Shown piece by piece: positions 7,636 to 17,200 of a DNA stretch of 64,000 bases (within the stretch, counting starts at the first letter, position 1; each line of letters begins with the position of its first letter). The position numbers and the translations under genes were made by a program. The stretch lies in assembly GCA_964035575.1 (NCBI GenBank), contig OZ037891.1, positions 1 through 64,000 on the forward strand. Reading direction: 5' to 3'. Source of the stretch: Rhynchopus sp. YZ270_cl-10. Taxonomy: Eukaryota > Euglenozoa > Diplonemea > Diplonemida > Diplonemidae. The notes under the pieces were generated by a model. It did not search any database, was not told the origin of the DNA, and saw nothing but the letters and a program-made list of their open reading frames with translations.

Positions 7636-7646
7636 TTCAGGGAAGC
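7636..7646 (-). promoter_or_regulatory. Proximal sequence element of U1
   Basis: GCTTCCCTGA on the minus strand starts at 7646, 49-52 bp before the inferred U1 5' end. The same element sits 48 bp upstream of U2, U4 and U5. Confidence 0.7.
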
Positions 7647-7674
7647 GTAGTGGTTGTCAAGACTTAAAAACAGA

Positions 7675-7785
7675 TGAGACACAAAGGCCCCTTCAAAAAT
7701 TATGCTTTCACTTAGTGGCTCTTACCCACGGTCATCTTTAGTAAAAGGCGAAAGATGAGTTCGATATGGGCAAGAACCGTGATAT
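7675..7785 (-). ncRNA. U5 spliceosomal RNA
   Basis: The minus strand contains ATCTTTCGCCTTTTACTAAAGAT, that is, the invariant U5 loop I GCCUUUUAC closed by an ATCTTT/AAAGAT stem, above a second stem GGTTCTTGCCC/GGGTAAGAGCC. An Sm site AATTTTTGA follows. The 5' end is set at ATATCAC, exactly 48 bp after the shared upstream element. U5 contacts both exons during splicing. A clear 3' hairpin after the Sm site is not obvious, so the 3' end is approximate. Confidence 0.93.
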
Positions 7786-7822
7786 GGCTCTGTTTTGTTC
7801 TATTGCTGTATGCACTTTGCTA

Positions 7823-7833
7823 CACATGGAAGC
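7823..7833 (-). promoter_or_regulatory. Proximal sequence element of U5
   Basis: GCTTCCATGTG on the minus strand begins 48 bp before the U5 5' end. It differs by one base from the U2 and U4 elements. Confidence 0.75.
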
Positions 7834-8258
7834 ATGTTGAGAGCGAGGATAGTGTGGTAACTTCTTGATTGATCAAGATGTCCTTGAAGGTGAAAAAAGT
7901 AATGTGAAGCCTTTTTTGAGGTTTTTCTTAAAAACAAGCTGTAAGTGGAAGGGCTGTGCCTGGTACTCTTCCCTGCGCCATACAGGGGAGAGACAAAACA
8001 ATACAAGAAGTATGTGACAATCATCGCAAGTGCTCATGCTGCACATGCCCAACCTATGTCATCATCCAGCTTTGGTCTTGTGCCGAAGAAAACAATCTTC
8101 AACACGAATGCACTCAAAAACAGATCCTGTGTAGAGTACAGTCTTGCCCTTGTTTGTTCCACCTATCGGCTGCACAGATGTCTACAGGGAGGCACATTGG
8201 TGGTGGTAGTTCTGGTGTGTTAGCTTTACGTGGTGTCTTTATGTTACCACCCCAACAC
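7834..8258. other. Spacer between divergent U5 and U4 promoters
   Basis: About 425 bp between the two divergently oriented snRNA promoters. Short frames only and no recognised gene. It may hold distal promoter elements but no motif stands out. Confidence 0.5.
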
Positions 8259-8269
8259 GCTTCCCTGTT
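8259..8269 (+). promoter_or_regulatory. Proximal sequence element of U4
   Basis: GCTTCCCTGTT begins 48 bp before the U4 5' end and is identical over ten bases to the U2 element. Confidence 0.78.
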
Positions 8270-8306
8270 GACATAGCTTTGTGACACGACTGGGAGAAAA
8301 GGAGGT

Positions 8307-8449
8307 ATTCTTGCGCTCGGGATAATTCCATAAGCAATGACCAAATAGGGACGCTGTGGAGAGATTGCTGGTTGAAAACTACCCAATTCCCGCCATGGGC
8401 CGCTTCGGCGTTGCCACATTGGCAATTTGTGTAGCTGCTTCGGCGGCCT
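8307..8449 (+). ncRNA. U4 spliceosomal RNA
   Basis: It follows the U4 pattern: CTTGCGC at the 5' end (U6-pairing stem II), a 5' stem-loop, AGATTGCTGGTTGAAAAC (U4 has GAUUAUUGCUAAUUGAAAAC), then CCCAATTCCCGCCATG, a central hairpin with a CTTCGG loop, CACATTGGCAATTTGTG (Sm region, U4 has CAUUGGCAAUUUUUG) and a 3' hairpin GCTGC-TTCG-GCGGC. At 143 bases it is close to the usual length. U4 chaperones U6 in the tri-snRNP. No U6 gene was found in the window. Confidence 0.92.
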
Positions 8450-8550
8450 TGTTTTTACTACGATTGATCATCACCTTCGCTCACTTCCCTGTGACATGGG
8501 TGTGTAATCTGTTTGCCTTGTTGTTTCCTAGTAATATTGATCATCATCAT

Positions 8551-8561
8551 GCTTCCCTGTA
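8551..8561 (+). promoter_or_regulatory. Proximal sequence element of U2
   Basis: GCTTCCCTGTA begins 48 bp before the U2 5' end and is followed by CATGGGTGTC. A very similar block, ACTTCCCTGTGACATGGGTGTG, lies further upstream at about 8482-8503 and could be a second, distal copy. Confidence 0.78.
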
Positions 8562-8598
8562 CATGGGTGTCGAATTTGGTATGGACTAAAAAGAAGTC

Positions 8599-8786
8599 AT
8601 ACCTTCTCGGCCTTTTGGCTAAGATCAAGTGTATTATCTGTTCTTATCAGCTTAATATCTGATACAGTGCCTTGTGCACTGATGATATTAACGCAATTTC
8701 TCATTGGGGTGACGGGTCGCCAGGGCAACCTGGTCCGTTCACACATGTTGCCCTGGAGCTGCACAACATCCAGGAGTGGCATACCC
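8599..8786 (+). ncRNA. U2 spliceosomal RNA, variant branch-site hexamer
   Basis: The 5' part CTTCTCGGCCTTTTGGCTAAG and TCTGTTCTTATCAG, with TTAATATCTGATAC, is almost identical to U2 of other eukaryotes. Then come an Sm-like region (ATATTAACGCAATTTCT) and a strong 3' hairpin CCAGGGCAAC/GTTGCCCTGG. The branch-site-recognition hexamer, GUAGUA in nearly all U2 RNAs, reads GTATTA here (8631-8636). The 5' end fits the element 48 bp upstream; the 3' end is approximate, before a T-run at about 8789. Confidence 0.95.
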
Positions 8787-9943
8787 TCTTTTTTAACAAA
8801 ACAAAAACAAACACACAAAGGCAACATATCATACATACCATACATACCATACATACACAGTGGTTACCGGTAAGGGTTATTAAAAACAGAGGTCGGAGCG
8901 AGCCTCTCAATGTCAGAGGCTTCAAAGCATTTCACGAGAAAACTCGCCCCTGTCCTTCTTCATCACTATCACTTGACCGAACACTCCCCACAAGGAAGCC
9001 TGTAAAAGGTGATGCTTTTTTAGGCAACAACACAGACACAGGGGGGGTACTGGGTGGGGTAATATAAAAAAGGGTGCTTGCGTTGTGTGCTGGATCGGGA
9101 CCACCAGTAAACTGGCAGCCCCACATCCAGTTCTAATATTTGAAGTGTGAAATAGAACGCAGTCAGAATTAGTGTTACACGCTAATGTAAGAATAATCAT
9201 CATGGGTAATATTCTGTACGAACGTACGGGATTTACATCATATGAAAGTGGTTCCGCCTTGGGCCATATCAGGCCCACAGCAGGACACATCATAAAAATT
9301 GTAAAGAATTTTCTGATAAGAAAGGTCTTTTCAAGTTTTAGCTGTTGCTGAACGAGTTGTTTGGTTTCGAAGTAGCACACTAACTTAGCACCCAAACATA
9401 GGGAGAGTATGGGAAAACAAGACAGGGTTGTCTTGTTGGAGGTGGGTCAGGGTGACACACACACACCTGTGCACTTTGTACATGCATCATATGTGTGAAT
9501 GTTTTTTCTCATGGTGACATAAAAAAGGCCAGTCTCTTTCGAGGCTGGCCATGTTTGACAAAGTTGTGTGAGAAGAATATAATCTTCATGCTTCCATACC
9601 AATGAAGTACAGAAACTGTAGCTTTAGAAATCGTTGGTTGCCCTTTTTCTTAACATTGCTCTAAGCACCAACATGTGCTGGTAAACATGCCACTTGTGGT
9701 GAATAATGTGGGTAGGAATGGTCTGGGCAACGTGGTGGGGTGTATCAACAACACATGTGTATGGTGATGTGGAAACAATGTTCACATGGAAAAATGTAAA
9801 AAAGAAACGCTTCTCCAGTTCAAGCCATTGAGTTGGAAACACCCTCACTCTGCTCTGTGCTGCGATCCTTGAACTGTCCACTGCAGGAGTTATGAGCTGC
9901 TCTGTGAGACCAGCCTGGCCCGGTTCACCCCATTTCACTCTGC
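8787..9943. other. Spacer between U2 and the retrotransposon block
   Basis: No protein gene is recognised. It holds CATA(C)-type short tandem repeats at about 8830-8853, several stable hairpins (9085-9130; 9262-9277 GGGCC/GGCCC; 9527-9550 GGCCAGTCT/AGGCTGGCC beside an A6 run), a GCTTCC element on the minus strand at 8994-8999, another on the plus strand at 9590-9595, and the second 37-base hairpin motif at 9418-9454. Some of these may mark unrecognised small RNA genes. Confidence 0.45.
9418..9454. repeat. 37-base hairpin motif, copy 2
   Basis: Identical to 6952-6988 over 37 bases, with different flanks. Confidence 0.6.
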
Positions 9944-10285
9944 CAGACCCGCCAGTGCTGTCTGGTCCGCCCACGACCTGCGATCCCTGTTCCCTGCCAG
10001 GCTCATCCATCGCACCCAGGTCGCGAGGTCGGGCATCGCATTTCTCGCCAGGTCAGCATCTCTCTTCACTCTCTCCACCGCCAGGGACCGAAGGGTCGAC
10101 GATGTCACCACCTTCCAGCTCCGCACTGACCAGCACACTGCGTCGAACGCACAGTCTCCTACTCGGAACGGCACGGGCACCTGCGGTCGGGACAGCCCCC
10201 ACTTCACCAAGTTGGCCTCCAGTTCGCTGTGGGGGGTTGGGTCCTGTGCTGCTGTCTCTGGCGCCGTTTCCTTCTCGTTGCCTGT

Positions 10286-10288
<3 letters not shown>
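9944..10288 (-). mobile_element. Fragment of LINE family B (second OTU-like domain)
   Basis: About 345 bp that matches 37431-37776 of the full family B element with no difference noticed. On the minus strand it encodes VGDCAFDAVCWSVRSW to WADQTALAGLA, part of the second OTU-like domain. The fragment is cut at both ends, and its upstream end abuts the poly(A) tail of the first family A copy, so the A element most likely inserted into a B copy. Confidence 0.9.

Positions 10289-10320
<32 letters not shown>
10289..10320 (-). other. Poly(A) tail of LINE A copy 1
   Basis: A run of 32 T on the plus strand, that is, a poly(A) tail in the sense of the minus-strand element. It marks the 3' junction of target-primed insertion. 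Confidence 0.85.
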
Positions 10321-10322
<2 letters not shown>

Positions 10323-10649
10323 CTACATCCAGTGACAGAGGGGGTACTTACTAGTCAAGCGAGTATGTAAACAGCTAGATGTCCAGACAAGGGCACTTTA
10401 CTATTGTACTGGCAAGACAGTGCCTGAAAACACAGTTAGTGGCACTAAAATAGAAAGCATGTGGGACAACTACAACCAACACTTCCCTGCAAATAAGCAA
10501 AAGGGTCGTATGTGAGTGCAATTTTTCCCAAAAGGAAAAGGGGAGGGGATGGGACGGGAGGGTTGCTCTGTCTACCGGTGTAGTTTTATTTTGCTTTGTC
10601 TTGGGGAGGGGAGGGGAGGAGAAGGAGGGGATTGAGTGAGCCGTTTCCT

Positions 10650-10828
10650 CTGTAACACACAAACAAATAAAAAGGAAGTTCCATAATCTTTTTAGTAGTT
10701 TTCTTTTTGGTGAAAATTTTTGAGAACTTCTGTAAGTGTGACCTGACCCGACTGACTGACACCCAAAGGGGAAAACAACAATAACGCACAACAAAATCAA
10801 CAACAACAATGGTGGGTCTCGTGCTTAC
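10650..10828 (-). other. Likely spliceosomal intron in the 3' UTR of LINE A copy 1
   Basis: Donor CACAG|GTAAGC, a branch-like TACTAAA about 42 bases before the acceptor, a pyrimidine-rich tract and TGTGTTACAG|AGG. Length 179 bp. The identical arrangement is in copies 2 and 3. A second possible acceptor (TTATTTGCAG|GG) lies about 180 bp further on. Confidence 0.55.
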
Positions 10829-11269
10829 CTGTGGTGGTTTTGAAAAATGAAAAATTGAAATTGACCTTCACAAGGTAAAAATGAAAAACTAAAGGAGTGA
10901 AAAAAGAAACTCAAAGGACAAGAGTTCTGTACAAACTCTACTCTACTGCACAATCTATAAAAGTGGCCCAATGGCTCCTGATGCCACTGGCCTGGCTCTT
11001 AGACAGGTCTTACTCCAAGACTGCCCTCTACCCTCAGAGCCTCGTCCAAGGGGTAAGGGCCGTCGCTGGGGTAGACCCGTCCTAGCCAGCAGCCAACCAA
11101 AAATATTAACAAAAAGGAAGGGGGGCGGAAAGGGGGGAAAGGGGGGGGCAAACCCCAAAGGATGAAAAGAACAAAAAACACAAAATAAAAAGGGTTAAAA
11201 ATAAACATGGGGCAAACTGTCATTCTCTACACGCTTCTATACACACACTCTCACCCTCTAACTCTCACT

Positions 11270-14200
11270 CTAATTCTTCCCCTTGTTCCCCTTCCTTCCT
11301 CCGCTCTGTCTCCCCTTCTGTCCACCACCGCGACCATTGCGCCCTCTCTGCACCTCCTGGGGCGAGAGCACATGCTGCGTCGCTTGTGCCACTGAGTCGG
11401 TGAACACGTTCGACGTGTTGGACCTACCCTGAGCTGCATGGCGCTGGGGTCCTTTGGGAGCTGGGGAAGGAGCAGGTTGGGCGGAGGAGGTTGCATTGCC
11501 ACGGCCTGCCGATGAGGAGGAGGAAGAAGTGGAGACTGCAGGTTGGGCGATGGAGGTTGTAGTGCCACGGCCTGCAGAGGTGGAGGAAGAAGAAGAAGAA
11601 GAGGAGGCTTGAGGTTGTCGGCCTATTCCCTCTCGAGCCGCTCGTGCCTCATTCTCCCTCCTTGTACTCTCCGCTGCAAAGGCCTGCCCCCTACTGCTCC
11701 GGTTGTCCGTCAGGGCATGCAACGTCGACTTTGCCTTGCACTTTTCCTTAACCGACCACTCATGCAAACCCACCACCTTCATCACCTCATACCACTGAGT
11801 GAAAGTAGCGGTAGAGAGGGGGAGTGACAACAAGGGTCTGCCATCCTGTTTCTCTCCCTGACGGTAGTGGAACAGGGAGATCCACTTCGTCACAGAAGAA
11901 GGCACCGGCGACCCCATGGTGAGGCACGGGAAAAGACCCCCCCTCTCCGTCCGCTCCTCCTCCGTCCACATCCAAGCCTCGCTCTGCGCCCTCAGCAATT
12001 CCCTCACCCTCGCTTGCTTCTTCTGGTCAGGGATGCCTTCCACTGACAGAGAATGCGAGCGATCCGCCCCCTCCATCGCGGTGTCGAGGTCCTCCTCCTG
12101 CTCCTGCTCATCATCATCCATCTCCTCCACCTTCACACGCACCTCGGTGTCTGCCGCCTCGGCCTGTCGCCCCACCTCCTCCTCCAGCTGATCCCGAGAA
12201 GGGGTTCCCCAGCTGACCCTGCCTTCCCGAACGACGATGACCGCGCTGGTCTTGCCCCAGGTGTCGCAGTATCCGGCCTCCCCTGCTATCTTCCTAACCG
12301 CCTGACGGGCGACCACCGACTCCGGGCAATCACCGTCCCCCTCCCCGTTCCCACTCCACGGCTGCTGTGTCGCCCAGCAGTACAGGAACTCGCCCGGGCA
12401 CGGAGAAGCACCTTGAGGACCAAAGAGAGCCATCCAGTCGCCGACACAGTCAGGTTCGAGTCCTTCAGGGTCGTCGCCCACCGCTCTCCGCACCGCATGG
12501 CAGGGGAGGAATAGCCGCCCTTCGCACACCACCCCAAAGCACCGCCCGTATGCCACCATGCGTTCTGCCTCCAGCTGTCGGGAGAGGTTCACCGCCGTCA
12601 ACACCAGAGTGGTCGCCTTCTGCTCCGACTCATGCTTAGCTGCGATGGCGTAATGCCTCTCGCAGCGTTGCCTGTCATACTCCGCCCGGAGCGACTCTCC
12701 TGCTTCGGGGTGCCGATCGCAGTCTTCCAAGTACTGCGCATGCATCCTCTTCGCGTCCTCTGCGAGTTCCCGCTTGTGCCTGGCGGTCAGCTCCTCCACA
12801 CGATGCCTGTCCGCCGCCTTCGCCTGGTCCAGACGCACATTCTGTTCCTCCAGGAAACGACTCAACTCCTGCTGGCGGTCGCCAAAAGTGCCCCGAAGCG
12901 CGGCCAAATCCGGTCCCCACGACCGACGATGCTCCCGCCGTACCTCCAGGGCTTGCTGCCACGCGTCCGACGCACGCTGCAACGCTTCCTTCTTCTCCTG
13001 GTCCGCCTTTTGTTGTTGCTGCTTCTGCTGTTTCCGTTGCTTCTCGTGCTTCTGCTGCTTCTGTTCTGCCTGCTGCCCCTCTTCGCCCGCCATTGGCGTG
13101 TCTACCTCCTCGACGTCCTCGCCCTCGGGAGCTGGCACTGCTGGAGAAGGAGCCCGTTTAGGTGGTGGGTCTCCGCTCCCCTCCGCAGAGGCAGCCTGAG
13201 CCGGAACATTCGAGTGCAAAAAAGACAGGGCACTGAAGTATTCCGCCCTGCCAATTTGCGACAGAGGGCAGTGCTTGGACCCCTGAGCGCAGTGCAGACA
13301 TGCCAAGCCACCACACGTGTGACAGCAGAAGTGTGCGTCCGACGCATCGAAGAGCTTGCTGCATTGTTCGCACTGCAGGAAAGTGTTCGACGCCTCCGCC
13401 TCCCTCGCTCCCACAAAAGCCATGGGGCGCTCTGACTGGCACTCCCCCTTACCACCTGTGGCCTCAAAAGACAGGATGTGCTGCTGCAGAGCCGGGTCCA
13501 TGGTGAGGGGCTCGTAGTGTCCCGGGATACTGCCGGATCCATCTGCCGCATCCTGATCACCCGAGTGGAGGAGAAGGACCACTGCCTTAGGCCGTTTTCT
13601 TGGCACCATCAGAGAAGGGCGGGCGAACTCGTTGAGGATGACCACAGATACCTCAAGAGCCTCCCCTGCCCCCGCCACTGCAATGGCATCCGCCCACGTA
13701 CGCTCGTCTCCTCTGTCCCCACTCGTCATCAGCCGCTGCCAGACCCCAAAATTAGGGACAGCCGCACTCGACAGATCAGCGCGGCCCTGGACCTTCTTCA
13801 CTGCCGCCTGGCGCAGACCCTCCACCGACAAATCCGTGCGCCCAGTGGCGAAGAGCAAAGCCTCAAAAGCACAGTCCCCCGCCACAAACGACCAAGTCAC
13901 CTTCGAGGCTCCCAGCTTGGCCGCCTGTTCCGTCGCCCGAGGCCTCTGCGCTGCCGGGCACTCACGCAAAAACTCCCACTCACGCACCACATCGAGACCC
14001 GGCCCTTCCGGAATCACGGTAGCCGAATCAAACCTCCCGGTCCGCTTCCTCGGTGGCTCCACGTGGTCCGGCTTCACGTCCCTCTTGCGCTTCCCCTGCT
14101 GCTCCTCCGACCGGTCTGGAGCAGGACGACTCATATCGTCGTCAGGGTTCGCATCATCACAGAGAGGTTCCACGGCCCCTGCACTGCGGCGTCCAAACCG

Positions 14201-17200
14201 GTCCATGTCCTCTGCAGACGGTGCCACATCTACCTCCACACACGGCTCCCGCTTCAGGGTGGCAATCCCTACACACATAGCACCCCGCTCCAGAAAGGAA
14301 GATGCGACCTTTTTCTGGTACGCCACCGCAATGCTCTCCCGGATGCGCAACTCTGCCGACCCTGTCAGGTGCGACGTCTGTCCCGTCGTCAGGCCTCCAA
14401 GCTGCGCAATCAAGAGGTTCGCCTCGTCGCCTGCACCCCCGAAGGCTTCAAACACAATAGGGGAGAACTTGGTGTTGGTCTTGTTCAAATCCCGCTCGTG
14501 CTTCTCCCGTTTGACCTGGCCCTGGTTCTTCGCCGACCAGCCCACAAACTTCGAGGCCCCTGTTCTGTAGGAAGGCAAGGTGGGGCACACGTGGGTGATG
14601 TCCAAACAACGAGGTCCATTTTCCGCCACTCCTACTGGGAGGTAGACGTCGCCTGGCCGCTTCTTCGACTCCAAATCCACTCTCACGGTCTCCTCCAAAG
14701 CAGGGTCCAAGCCCGCCCCTTGAGCCGCTCTGTACACCGAATCCCGCAAGGCGTTGTGGCGGGCGACGCGGTGTTTGGCGTAGGGGCAGCCAAAGGTGTG
14801 GTCGCCAAAGGAGTCCATGACAACCCTTTTCTGCCCCCCCTGACATGCCGAGCAAGTCGTTCCCTCCGCATGGATGGCCACCCCTAGTCGGAAACGGGTC
14901 ACAACCGCAAAGTCCGCTGAAGACATCTGGTTCCTTGCTGAGGGTGTCGCCGTGAGGTACGTCCCAGAAAGCGGCAGGAGAAGGGACTTCATCCGTGCTC
15001 GGTCTCGCATGCAGAGCTGTTGCATCAACTTGTCTGCCTGGGCGTCAATCACCGCAGCTGACAGACTCTGCTGCTCCAGGATCTTCTTCGGCTGAGCCCT
15101 GTCCACGTGAAACGCCACCGGTACCCTGGAGTTGTACTCCTCAGCCGCGCTGTTCCATCTCTCCTCATCCCAGGTGAAGGCAGGGTCCAAGGCCTGCGAC
15201 AGTTGCAGGTTCCCTGACTGAGAGGCGAGGGACGCAGCCGTCCGATGGTCCACTGTGCGACGGATACCCAGCCCCCCAAGCGCCACAGGAAGCGCCGCCT
15301 GCGCCCTTGCCAACTCCGGCAGCGCCCCATCCGGGTCATGCAGAAGCGCAGCCAGGCACCTGTCAATCAGGTCGTCAAAAGCCGTCAGGTACTCCGCGCA
15401 CTGTGGGATCCCCCGCATGTAGAACACCATGCGGCAGTAGCCTTCGCAGTATCTCAGTACGTAGAAGGCTGCCTGGGAGTCCCCGAGGTCCACAAGGGCT
15501 TCCAGGTTGCGGCGGGAATCGTCCACCTTCCGGGCCATGTACTCCTCGCAGAAAGCCGCAGACCCAATGGGGATGCCCAAGAAATCGAACCCATCCACAT
15601 CCAACAGCCGAAACCCGCCTTCACCCATGGCGTCCTGTCCACCCTCGTTCAACGTGAACCCCACGGCCTCGAGATCCTCCTTGGAGACGCCACCAGTGGA
15701 GATGAGCTCACACTTGTTCGCGTTCACCTCCAACCCCAGTTCGGAGCTACGAGTGCGCAGAACCTGGTACGCCTCAAAAACCGCCTTAGGGGACCCCCGC
15801 AGAGAGCCGTCATCGAGGTACCACAAAGTCCCATCCAGGCCTGGGTGCCCCTTCAGCTCTAGCGCCATCTGGTGGATGGTCAGGGAGAAGAGAAGCGGGC
15901 CCAAGGGATCTCCTTGTTGAGCTCCGCGCTGTGACCTTATGGTATCTCCACCATAATACAGGCTGGAGGGCTCCAGGTAACACCATCGCACCCATGGGGC
16001 CAGCTCGGGGAGGTTCGCGTCGACCGCTCTTAGCATCGACAGGCGGTCTACGCAGTTGAACGCGTTACGGTAGTCAATTTTCAAAATGACTTTACCTTTT
16101 CCGCGGTTGCGCACGGCGTACTGCGAGATAACATCAGTCGCCACTGCCGCCCCCCTTGCCGTTGCCACCCCCACCTGGTTCCCTCGAAGAAGAAGCGTCC
16201 TAGCAGGCACCCGCACTCGCGCCGACAGAATCTTTCCCACCAGTCTGCGGAGAGTGTCCCCAACCGCAATCGGTCGCACGTCCTCCTCCAGGCCCGGCCC
16301 CTTTGCAGGCTTCCGGAGAGCCACCAAGTTAGCGCCGGCGAAGAACTCAGCCACCTCCACTGGAGCATTTCCTCGTGCCAAAGACGTCAACACTGCGGCC
16401 AGCGCTGCCAAAGTGCCCTTAGCCCGCCTCTGTAGGCAAAGTGTACGAAGGTGCGCGCCCGTCACGTTCGAGGGACCCGCCGCCGATGACTTCGGCATGC
16501 TCCGCAGGGCCTTCATCACCTCCACCACTGTCACCGGTGGGACCTCCTGAGGCTGGGGCCAATCCGCCTGCTCCAGGGCCTTGGAGTCGGCAGCGGCTGG
16601 GTGCTTCGTCTGAAGCTTTTCCAGCGTCGCCGGTGTCTGTGGGGCGAGGCCGTCGCTGGTAGCGCAAGACATGGCCTGGCTCGGGAGTCCTGCTCTCGCT
16701 TTGGCGATGGTGCGCTTCCGTCTCCCTTCGTCAGTGTCCTCATCCGACCACCCAGAGGGCCTTGGCTTCCGCTCCTCTACCGTTTGCTCCCACAGGGCGA
16801 CATACTGGCCAGCCTTCCAAGCCTCCAAGTCCTTCCCCCAAGTGCTCGTCAAACGTCGCTCCTGGTCCTTGCCCCCTCGTTCTGTCCGTGTCCGGTGCAA
16901 CACAGTGAAGAACAGTGCAAGGCGCTTCCAGGCCACCTCGTCTTGGTACTCAAGGATGTCCATAAGAACCCTCAGGAAGAGCTCGCTGTACAGCTGCAGG
17001 TGTTTGTCTGGGCACCCGCCCTTCAGCTGGATCCTGGTGGTCCCCATGACTTCAAAGGAGGGGAGGTCATCCTGATCTGTCAGCATTCCTCGACTGGAGG
17101 GAGACGGAGCGGTGAAGCCTTCTTCGCCAAAGTGCACCGTACAGGTGTTGCAGACCTCCTTGCTCTGCGGCAATAGCATGTCGCACTGATCGTTCGCACA

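Noticed and set aside
6200-9940. U6, SRP RNA, RNase P/MRP RNA or U3 in the small-RNA locus
   Set aside because: Their diagnostic motifs (ACAGAGA with AGCATGGCC, GNAR/helix 8, conserved P4, box A/C/D) were not found by eye on either strand.
13478-14887. 469-codon plus-strand frame antisense to the LINE A protein
   Set aside because: It is a shadow of the GC-rich minus-strand coding sequence, with no recognisable domain, and appears in every copy for that reason.
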